The position numbers and the translations under genes are program-made. Below the pieces are notes generated by a model. The model saw only the letters and a program-made list of their open reading frames with translations. It ran no database searches and was not told the origin of the DNA. From the NCBI GenBank assembly GCA_964016985.1, contig OZ024826.1, positions 69,842,768-69,906,767 on the forward strand: a stretch of 64,000 nt of DNA, given 5' to 3'. The DNA is from Anodontia alba (lineage: Eukaryota; Mollusca; Bivalvia; Lucinida; Lucinidae). Shown here piece by piece: positions 56,450 through 64,000 of this stretch (its first letter is position 1; each line of letters opens with the position of its first letter).

Positions 56450-56945
56450 TGTAAAACTGTACCTCTAGCTCTTGGGTTATCAATATTTTTTTTTATAATT
56501 CACTATATCTAAATTACTATTAAGTACAAGATTCCAGTACCCACACCAAATAATATTTTCATTATTTAGCTCTGAAACATGCCGTTGTAAGTTACTATAA
56601 AATTGCGGTTTATCATCATTCGGACCATATATGTTTACTATAGTTATGTTTTACCCGAAATAATCAACTCAATAATAATAAAATTACAATTAGGAACTTT
56701 TCTTATTCTTTCCACTTCATATTCAAATGTATTGTTTATCAAGATCATGGCACCCAGAGAATGGTTCCTGTATGGGCTCATATACAATCGATACACCCAT
56801 TCATTTTTAACATATAACTCCATTTTTCCTCTATTTGTATATCCTGAAGACAAATAATATCATATTTCTTTTTTATTCTAAGGTAATGAAATACATCCCT
56901 TCTTTTTTCCATTGAATTTAAACCCCTACATTTCTGATTGTAGAT
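56450..56945 (-). pseudogene. LINE 2 ORF2: endonuclease N-terminal part
   Basis: Reading the minus strand, a NCRGLN-like start (NQKCRGLNSMEKRRDVFHYL) leads to KKYDIICLQDIQIEEKW, and after a shift the frame 56,644-56,853 has GAMILINNTFEYEVERIRK, matching the middle of APE-type endonucleases of L1/Tx1 elements. The next part, IWCGYWNLV, is the degraded GDFN region (56,530-56,560). Several stops. Confidence 0.82.
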
Positions 56946-56955
56946 ATGTATGAAT

Positions 56956-57355
56956 TCAACTATTTAGTTTTGGATTAAGTTTAGTTTGATATTCTATCAC
57001 CCACATCAGTGAACCTACTACTGTAGAAATAATCAAGAATATACACCAGCTTGAAAACATATCAATATGGAGAAACATGGTAACAAGTATAGCAAAACAA
57101 AAATTCACGTTTCCAGTTTTGTTGTATGGAGTACCATTTCTAGATTGTAAAATGTATACCTTTTTTTTATTTTGAACATGTAAGAGGCGCACCATATGTC
57201 CAGAAACAACAAATGCGACAGCGAATGATAGCAAATAATGAAGAAAATAGGGGGACCAGAGGCCAAGTACCTGTCCGCCCAAAGATTTGGAGATTTATTT
57301 TATCGTTGAGTCGGCAAATCGGCTGCAAGTTTAGCGCGTGTCCTTGCGAAGTCAT
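56956..57355 (-). other. Upstream region of LINE 2 with a hydrophobic frame
   Basis: The minus-strand frame 56,956-57,282 encodes 108 residues with two or three hydrophobic stretches (FLHYLLSFAVAFVVSG, FCFAILVTMFLHIDMF, WCIFLIISTVVGSLMWVIEY). An overlapping frame, 57,167-57,355, starts MTSQGHALNL. It ends 11 bp from the start of the endonuclease match, so it is probably the 5' region of the LINE. It could be a small membrane-protein frame or chance; no family is recognised. Confidence 0.4.
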
Positions 57356-57599
57356 AATTTCACCTGTAGTTTCTTAAAATGCTACTAAAATAAGCATTTT
57401 CGACACTGCTATTGTTCCATTCCTATGGTATTACAATGTAAAACACGATTTCTACACGCCAAATGTTTCGAGATTATTTTCTTGTACTTTTATTGTCCAT
57501 TTTCTATCACAACGCACTGTGCGCAGTTATGACATTTCTAATGATGGTGCTAACCGAATTTCCACTTCGAGGGATAATATATGGAGGGATTTTGCCAAG
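57356..57599. other. No recognised gene
   Basis: Short frames only; no motif. Confidence 0.3.
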
Positions 57600-58190
57600 A
57601 CTATATGGGGTGAGTGGGAGATGCGTAAGGGCAAACTACCCTTTAAGATTTATGGTTTAGGGGTGGGAATCTGCACGGTTTCTGGGATTTATGGCCTTTT
57701 ATGAAATGAAAAGGCGGGGGTGGGGCATCCACCAGTGCCCCTGGGGGACCCTTTGAAACTCTCTTGCAAAACTTCATATCCATATCTATCATATTGCCAA
57801 ATTTCAGAACAAGCGATCCGGTTGTTACTGAGAAATCGTCCAGACAAAATTTGTACAACTTGAGATCTTGCAGGTAAACTTTGACCAAAGGTGGTAACAC
57901 AAACAACTTGAGAGCTTGCAGGTAAACTTTAACCAATGGCTATTGTTAACTTAAAACGTCAATTTTAAGGAAAATAATAGGGGCAATACGTAGGAAAGAA
58001 TATGTTAAATAATATATTCCTTCTTGTTGAGTTGTTTTGAAAGTAAATTTGTAAAATATAACAAATAAGAGCTTACAGGTAAACTTTTACCAAATGCGGA
58101 CGTCGAGACGCAAAAGACGTCGACGCCGGGATATAGTAATAGCTCCCCTTCCTGTCGTAAAGTCGAGCTAAAATGAAAAATGTACAGATG
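57600..58190 (+). repeat. Dispersed repeat with GCTTGCAGGTAAACTTT units
   Basis: GAGATCTTGCAGGTAAACTT (about 57,862), GAGAGCTTGCAGGTAAACTT (57,911) and GAGCTTACAGGTAAACTTTT (58,069) recur. The right end is GACGTCGAGACGCAAAAGAC, GTCGACGCCGGGATATAGTA and ATAGCTCCCCTTCC, then GTCGAGCTAAAATGA. The left has GCCCCTGGGGGACCCTTTGA. It resembles the ends of repeats I recall from bivalves. The only long frame (minus, 57,643-57,936) reads the repeats. Confidence 0.65.
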
Positions 58191-58469
58191 AGGGTGAAGA
58201 TATCATAACAACGCCAAATAAATAAATTTTTTTTTTCTAAAACATGTGAGTAATATTAACTGAATATATATATATTTCCCTATGATAACGATACTCTCAA
58301 TATATGAACCTTGCGTTTGAGGATCTGCAATTTTATCGTGCGTAACGCGCGAAAATGACCTTATACCAACGATATGCAGGCAGTGGAGGTCCAGAACAGC
58401 CCATCACGCATCCGCATACCGAATCACTAAACACTATAGACTAAGACGACGGACAAAGAAGGTTCTGAT
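58191..58469. other. No recognised gene
   Basis: AT-rich with a short TA run at 58,265-58,275. Confidence 0.3.
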
Positions 58470-58720
58470 TACATTGCGCAGACGCGCAAGCTGGTCTTGT
58501 TATTCGCTGTTCGAATATGGCAGGGGCTTTGTGCGTCATATTTATAACATGATAAACCTATATAACCCAAGCTTTCTGAACTATTATACGTAAAAAATAG
58601 ATGTACCCTTTTTATTGGGATAGTCAAACCTGAGCAAACAGTGCAGGCCCAAATCAAACGCCACAGAATGTAGCGTCTGATTACGGTCTACACTGTTTTC
58701 CATTCGTTCAACAATTTTAG
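58470..58720 (+). repeat. GCGCAAGCTG and GCAAACAGTGCAG dispersed repeats
   Basis: GCGCAGACGCGCAAGCTGGT (58,477) is related to 17,828. GAGCAAACAGTGCAGGCCCA (58,632), then TCTGATTACGGTCTACACTG (58,676), belong to the family at 32,395, 48,535 and 61,100. Confidence 0.65.
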
Positions 58721-59039
58721 ACATATCAACCAGGTAATAAAACGGACACATTAAAATTTGAGGAAAAATGTTGTTAGGAGATAAGGTGTCCGAATAGGTG
58801 CTACAAAATTGTCTCTAGTTATCCGTGCCGCGTCTGGCAAACGCGTTTTTTTAGTGTGTATAAAAAGAAGGGAGAGGGAGGCTGCAAATAACACTGTACA
58901 TGCATTCGCCAGCTACTAACAAAAGTCTCCATGCAGCAGCGAGGGCTCTGAACAAATTGCAGGGATACGCAAAAGATCAAATACCATTTCTATTCATATA
59001 AAACGTGAAACATGTGTAGACCACAAAACAAACATTGAT

Positions 59040-59190
59040 AGAAAAAACCGGATAGACGGACAGAAAGGCGATCGGGCGGACAGACAGACAGATACTAGTA
59101 TCCTAAAGCACTCCCCCAAGTCGACCGACCAACCTTTGTTGGGCAGTCATTCAACACGCGCGGGTCGCAGTCATGCCCAGAAATGAAGTA
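59040..59190 (+). repeat. ~168-bp repeat, single left copy
   Basis: Contains GACAGATACTAGTATCCTAA, AGCACTCCCCCAAGTCGACC, GGGCAGTCATTCAACACGCG and CGGGTCGCAGTCATG. The same sequence is present three times in tandem at 61,705-62,165, on the other side of the Tc1 element. Confidence 0.88.
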
Positions 59191-59335
59191 CAGATTTACC
59201 TAGTAGCGCGCTCAGATTATAATGGAAAAGTATAGGACATCATATATTCTGTCTCCATAACAATATTAAATATTCAAATAAACTCATTATTGTTGATCAT
59301 TCGTAAGTCTACATTATCTCTTCATTAATAAGATA

Positions 59336-60926
59336 TACTGAAAGGAAAAAGAAACGCAGGGTAACTTTTATTCCTAAATTTCATTCAAGTTTGAAAAAGT
59401 TTGTTAAATATTTTACTATGATTACAAAACGGTACATCTATGGAACAAAAGTTCGAAATTTCATTGGTTTGTGATCAACAAGTCTCGAGTTATTGAAGTT
59501 CATTGGTAGCTACCCCCCAAATCTTGAAATCAAAATGAAACTGAAAATCAATATCGGGTGTGCCCCCCTCTTGCTGCCGTTGCTGCCCTAATTCTCCTTT
59601 GGATAGAGTTAACCAAAGCATTGACAGTTCGCATCGGGATGTTATTCCATTCATCGATCAACGCATTCCTTAGTTGTGCGAGAGTTGCGGGGGGATTTCG
59701 GCGCTTCCGAACCCTTCTGTCCAGCTCATCCCACATGTGCTCTATTGGGGTCAAATCTGGACTGTACGGTGGCCATGCTAGTGGTGCGATGTTATTGTTT
59801 GCCAGGAAATCCTGACAAACTCGGGCAACATGTGGTCGGGCATTGTCCTGCTGCAGAATCAGATTACGTTGTTGCACAAGCGGGACTGCAACAGGAGGCA
59901 GGATCTCATCCCTATACCTTACTGCGGTCATATTGCCCGCAACAATAATCAACTGTGATTTTATCCCGTGAGCAATGCCTCCCCAGACCATAACGGAGCC
60001 ACCCCCAAACCGATCCCGTTCGACAACACAGGCGTCGGCAAAGCGTTCTCCGCGACGTCGGTACACACGACGTCGACCATCTGCGCGATAGAGAGTGAAC
60101 CTAGACTCGTCCGTAAAAAGAACTCGTCTCCACTGCCTCATCGGAAATAGCCTGGGCGCATGCGCCGTCAACCACGCCATAGGACGCAACCTACGTGCCT
60201 GGGTCAGAGGCAGACCAACGTATGGACGACGAGCTCGAAGACCAATCTCACGCAATCGACTTCCAACAGTCTTCGGAGAAATTTGTCGATTATGCGTACC
60301 TACTGTATTAAGGGCAGTTTCGGTAGCAGTGAGATGACGATTCCGCAAATGTGCCAGACGGATTGTCCTGTCTTGACGTCGCGACGTCACGCGTGGACGC
60401 CCAGACTGCGGTCGGTCTGCTAAATGCCCTGTCTCCCTTAAACGTCTAACAAGACGTTCAATTGTTGAGACGTTAACCCCAAAATGATTGGTAACTTGCT
60501 GTTGCCTCTGACCCTGCATCAGCAACGCAACTGCCCTACCCCTCTAAACATCAGTCAATCGTACCATGATTGAAAAAAAGTTCAAAGTAGCGTAAAAATG
60601 AAAAGAAAAATCGGTAAAAGAATCGAAGAGCGTTGTGTATCGTTGAAGTGTACCAAATGGTGTGAGAAAATCTTGTGTTGAAGGTTTAAACATGCTTGTT
60701 TTGCACGAAATTTTGGCTTTCCGTATTGTCCGTGCAATGCACTGTGTAGTGCACGGTTGAATGATTTCACACACTGGGTAGATAGCACATCGACCAAAGA
60801 CTCGTATACCCGCGGTTCACATTCACAGGACAATCTGTAAAAGTGTATGGCTATAGTAAACACCGTAAAAAATGGTTAAAATAAGAAGGAAAAAACTCTA
60901 CACTGCGTTTCTTTTTCCTTTCAGTA
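59336..60926 (-). mobile_element. Tc1-family transposon (1,591 bp), nearly intact
   Basis: Perfect 24-bp terminal inverted repeats, TACTGAAAGGAAAAAGAAAC plus GCAG, lie at 59,336-59,359 and 60,903-60,926. TA flanks both ends (59,334-59,335 and 60,927-60,928). The length is normal for Tc1-like elements. It encodes a 339-codon transposase on the minus strand with one premature stop. GC content is visibly higher than in the surroundings, as expected for a recently arrived element. Confidence 0.97.
59548..60567 (-). pseudogene. Tc1-like transposase with a single premature stop
   Basis: The ATG at 60,567 reads MVRLTDV, then TAG, then RGRAVALLMQGQ and open to 59,548, 339 codons in all. Domains in order: two helix-turn-helix motifs (about residues 10-60 and 75-110) separated by SGRPR; catalytic Asp in LFTDESRF (residue ~153); GGSVMVWGGI (~190); second Asp in LQQDNARPH (~241); Glu in YSPDLTPIEHMWDEL (~276), 34 residues after the second Asp. 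So D,D34E is complete. The stop at codon 8 is the only lesion seen; initiation at the downstream ATG near codon 16 would lose part of the first DNA-binding helix. The enzyme cuts and rejoins at TA sites. Confidence 0.95.
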
Positions 60927-61100
60927 TATAATTTTCATGAGCTGTGGCCGAAAAAGATCAGGTAATTTTTAAATAGAAACCGAAATTCATACCCATTTTT
61001 CTATATTTTTTTTCTATTGTTTACATAGCGAAAATTAAATTTAAGGATCACCCCCATGTGCATTGATACCTAAAAACAAAATCTTTTCTTTTTTTTTTTT
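60927..61100. other. Short flank, T run at 61,089-61,106
   Basis: AT-rich flank of the Tc1 element; no feature recognised. Confidence 0.4.
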
Positions 61101-61104
61101 TTTT

Positions 61105-61704
61105 TTACTTTTGAATACAAAATTGTTGAGACCGAGATCATACATGTGGCGCTTGATCTGGATCTTTTCGTATTTACCTACGTAATAATTGGGAAAGGCA
61201 TTCCTTAGCAAACAGTATAGACCCATATTATATGCATGCGGCGTCTGCTGAGGGCCTTCACGTATTTACCCTAATTGTTGGGACAGACACTCGTGAGCAA
61301 ACAGTGTAAAACCAGATCATACATGCGGATTCTGATCACGACCATCCCGTATAACCCCTTATTAGCGTCATTGTTGTCTGAGCAATCAGCAAAGACCTAG
61401 ATCATACAAGCGGCACCTGATCAGGGCCTTCCCGTATTTACCCTTATTATTAGGACAAACATTACTAAGCAAACAATGTAGACCCAGATGATATATGCGG
61501 CGCCTGATCAGCGCCTTCCTGTATACACCCTTATTATTGATACAGACACTTCTTGACAAACAATGTAGACAAAGATCATACTTGCTGCGTTTGATCAGGG
61601 CCTTCCCGTATTTACCTCAATATTGGGACAAACACCCCTGAACGAACAGTATATACCCAGATAATGCATGCATGCGGTGTCCGATCTGGGCCGGGTAGCA
61701 TGCC
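61105..61704 (+). repeat. ~87-bp tandem array of the GCAAACAGTGTAGACC family
   Basis: Units share GCAAACAGTGTAGACCCAGA, TCATACATGCGGCGCCTGAT, CAGGGCCTTCCCGTATTTAC, CCTTATTATTGGGACAAACA. The GCAAACAGT mark recurs at about 61,208, 61,295, 61,380, 61,468, 61,555 and 61,640 (85-88 bp). The monomers are unrelated in sequence to the ~87-bp satellite at 46-50 kb, despite the same length. Confidence 0.9.
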
Positions 61705-62165
61705 ATATACCAGAAGACGATCTGCTGGAGTAGGTATCTTAAAGCACTCCCCGGTCGACCCTCGAAACTTTGTCGGGAAGTCATTTGATATGTGCAGGTC
61801 TCAGCCGAGATTATTAGCAATGCAGTTCCAGTTATCCTTATGTACGAGTTATAGTAGACAGACAGAAAGACGGTCGGGTGAACAGAAAAACAGATACTAG
61901 TATCCTTAAGTACTCCCCGAAGTCGACCGTCCAGCCTTTGTCGGGCAGTCATTCGACAATTGCGGGTCACAGCCGTGACGTTTAGCAATGCAGTTTCAGT
62001 TATACTTATCCTTTTGTAAGAGTTATTATAGACAGAACGACGGTCGGACGGACAGACAGACAGATACTAGTATCCTGAAACACTCCCCGAAGTCGACCAC
62101 CCAACCTTTGTCTGGCAGTCATTCGACAAGTGCGGGTCCCAGTCGTGACGTTTAGCAGTGCAGTT
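61705..62165 (+). repeat. ~168-bp tandem repeat, three units
   Basis: ACTCCCC marks at 61,746, 61,912 and 62,082 (166 and 170 bp apart), each followed by AAGTCGACC, CCTTTGTCGGGCAGTCATTC, GCGGGTC.CAG.CGTGACG and AGACAGA..GACGGTCGG. A fourth copy lies left of the Tc1 element at 59,040-59,190. Confidence 0.92.
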
Positions 62166-62640
62166 CCAGTCATACTTTTTTCTTAATGTACGAGTTACTC
62201 TGGTTGCAAGTATAGGTTACAGTGAACTAATTATTTTTCCCGTAGAGCTCCATAGTAATTCCACCCTTTTTGGTGGTTTAGAGTTCATTTCAGGGTACGG
62301 CTGGGCTTTCACCACTTCTTCTTTTGGCTCCAGCAAACACAAATAGAATCATTTATTTCTTTGAAACAATCAGGAAATTACACACAAACATTTTTTTCTT
62401 CAAATTAGAATGATGAGTTTTAATTTACCTTTTTATTAATCAATCACAGGTCGCCTTACACAAAATAACTACCCCGGGCTTCCCTACACATTTTTGTACC
62501 TATCAGCAGTCCTGTCACAATTGGTTCCCTGTGCCCTATACCCTATTCGAATAATTTTACAACCATAATTCCCGTTGGGGAATTCGTTACATCTATTTAA
62601 TCATTTAATACACATAACGAAAGTAATCCTTTCTAATTAT
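62166..62640. other. No recognised gene
   Basis: AT-rich. GGCTCCAGCAAACAC and CCCCGGGCTTCCCTACAC stand out slightly. No frame or repeat is recognised. Confidence 0.3.
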
Positions 62641-64000
62641 AGAAAGGAATATAGTGTAGTGCTTTGTTACGACAAGAAATGTAATAAAAGTGAGAAATGT
62701 AATAAAATGTTAAATTTCTCACTTTTGTTACATTTCTGTTCGCAATGTAATAAATTAAGGTGAGAAAGGTAATAACTTTTTTATATGTGTGTACATCGCA
62801 TTGGGTTAGTATTTGACTATTTTGATGAATACATAACACAGGAAAACACATATTTTCTGAAATTGGGTTGTGAGTACGGTCCTTTACTTATAACTTCATG
62901 GTGTATCAGAAGCTAGTTAAAAGTATTACATTTCTCACTTTTGTTTCGGCTTTCTCAACGATGTTTGCAAAAATGTGAGAAATGTAATAACTTTTTCAAA
63001 TAGTTTTAAATCGCTTTTGGCAAGCGTTTGGCCATTTTAATGAACTAATAGTACAGGTAAAGTTATTTTCTTGATTGGGGGTTTATCGCCTCTCCACGGT
63101 TATCATATATACCGCAGTGATGGTTGATCAGAAAATGGCGTTTTTGAAATAGTGTTAAATCGCTTTTTGCAAGCGTTGGTTACTTTAATGAACTAATAGC
63201 ACAGGTAAAGTTAATTTCTTGACTGGGGGTTTACCACCTTTCCACGGTTATCTCATGTGTTGATCAGAAAATGGCGAATGAATTGCATTTCTCGGTTCGC
63301 GCCTGGCTCGGGTCACATGTGAGACGCCAAGTCCAGGTTTTTTTCTCCGGGTACGCCTGTTTTCGCCCGCCTCTGCTTTACGATCGGCTCGAAATAAGTG
63401 AAATAATCTTGAAAGGGCTGTAAAACCAAAGCCAAAGGAAAGAAACTGCATTTTTCACTTTTGTAACACGTTTCGCCGCAGTATCCGCAACAAAGTGTGT
63501 AATTTAACAACCCTTTCTTTCAAATGGAGATAAATCGTTTTAATAAGGTTCGGGAGAAATAGGTATCTTTCCCTCCGTCCATCTGTCCGTCCGTTCTAAC
63601 GTCCGGACACGTACAAACGTCGGGACATTTAGGTGGCAAAAGTGTGGACAGTTTCCACCTTACTAGTCATTTCTGAGTACAAACGTCATTTATTTCGTAA
63701 AATTGACATTTAAGTGGCAAACATTTGCTCTTAGGTGGCTATTTTGCCATTTATGTAGTTGTTATGCTGACTACTAGCCACATAAAATTCCGTTCGTAAG
63801 AACCGTCCGTCCGCCCATCCGTATGTCCATCTATCCATAAACAAGCTAGTGATGGCCATGACTCCAACACCCTTAAGAAAATATTACATTTTTCACTTTG
63901 TTACTTTTCTCGTCGCAAATGCCTGCAATCAGAAATGTTATGAAATAAGGTGAGAAATGTAAAAACGTTTTTTTTATTTGTTTACATTGCACTGGGTTAG
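62641..64000 (+). repeat. Repeat region with GTGAGAAATGTAATAA in both orientations
   Basis: AAGTGAGAAATGTAATAA or its inverse, ATTACATTTCTCACTTTTGT, appears near 62,687, 62,715, 62,761, 62,925, 62,974, 63,886 and 63,951. TACAT.GCA.TGGGTTAG occurs at 62,787 and at the end of the window (63,979-64,000), so a larger unit of about 1.19 kb may repeat. A 149-bp tandem duplication (AAATAGTTTTAAATCGCTTT at 62,998 and a close match at 63,147) lies inside. 63,566-63,830 has CCGTCC-type words and three GGTGGCAAA/GTGGCAAA copies. Confidence 0.75.
63290..63400 (+). repeat. Degenerate CTCCGGGTACGCC fragment
   Basis: TTTTTTTCTCCGGGTACGCC followed by TGTTTTCGCCC resembles a CTCCGGGTAC-CCGG-TTTCC word that I recall from SINE-like repeats of marine invertebrates. 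Only this short core is recognisable, so element identity is a suggestion. Confidence 0.3.

Larger units (their letters stand above)
52045..56945 (-). mobile_element. LINE relic 2, same group as relic 1, reverse transcriptase core missing
   Basis: Minus-strand order from 56,945: endonuclease start, endonuclease middle, linker, post-linker, then directly the post-reverse-transcriptase region and the cysteine motif. Fragments include RDVFHYLR, KYDIICLQDI, ILINNTFEYEVE, GRGYWKLNNSLL (about 55,890), FIINDQL, KLEGDLTYSELLLTL (about 53,800), LTALPNPP-type sequence (about 53,610) and RSFCKQDQETN (about 52,195). The catalytic FADD part is absent. Insertions at 53,082-53,590, 55,254-55,680 and 56,137-56,416 break it further. 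Non-functional. Confidence 0.85.

Noticed and set aside
59558..60423. Plus-strand frames of 60-90 residues
   Set aside because: They are shadows of the minus-strand Tc1 transposase.

Overview
The window is eukaryotic, AT-rich and very repeat-dense. I find no intact host protein gene, rRNA gene, stand-alone tRNA gene, CRISPR array or bacterial-type operon. The repeat vocabulary points to a bivalve mollusc: tandem units of about 165 bp and 147 bp, terminal motifs with GGGCCC palindromes next to AGCTCACCTG, dispersed pieces carrying GCAAACAGTGTAGA and GCGCAAGCTG, tRNA-derived SINEs, and two L1/Tx1-like LINE relics. A heterodont bivalve is my best guess from memory of such repeats. The assignment is inference and no database was searched.

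Layout. 1.9-7.1 kb is a degenerate 33-bp minisatellite with several insertions, ending at a palindrome built around a (GT)n tract. 9.3-13.4 kb is a long inverted repeat. Its left arm carries a 1,298-bp mariner (D,D34D) with a frameshifted transposase, and its right arm preserves the empty site. 13.5-15.0 kb is a composite module that recurs at 36.0-38.6 kb and partly, inverted, at 42.05-42.29 kb. 16.3-17.2 kb and 41.1-44.8 kb share a core motif of about 46 bp. 19.3-23.6 kb is an array of ~165-bp units split by a 916-bp non-autonomous Tc1/mariner-like element. 24.2-25.3 kb and 34.5-34.9 kb are arrays of ~147-bp units with GCCGCCATGGCGGC palindromes. 26.2-30.0 kb is a minus-strand LINE relic with endonuclease and reverse transcriptase remains. 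33.5-34.5 kb holds a repeated hairpin. 38.6-40.5 kb is an array of ~440-bp units.

46.0-50.5 kb is a satellite of ~87-bp monomers organised into higher-order repeats of about five or six monomer types, interrupted by two insertions. 52.0-57.3 kb is a second minus-strand LINE relic that lacks its reverse transcriptase core and is itself broken up by a tandem repeat, a palindrome and a SINE with a perfect 13-bp target-site duplication. 59.3-60.9 kb is a nearly complete Tc1-family transposon (D,D34E) with perfect 24-bp terminal repeats and one premature stop. It is flanked by copies of a ~168-bp repeat. The last 3 kb holds three further repeat families.

The only recognisable proteins are transposition enzymes: two transposases and two LINE ORF2 relics. 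All carry disabling lesions. The value of the window lies in its record of nested insertions, since several elements can be dated relative to each other and three insertion sites can be read exactly. A promoter, splice structure or exon of a host gene could still be hidden here; I could not recognise one by eye.
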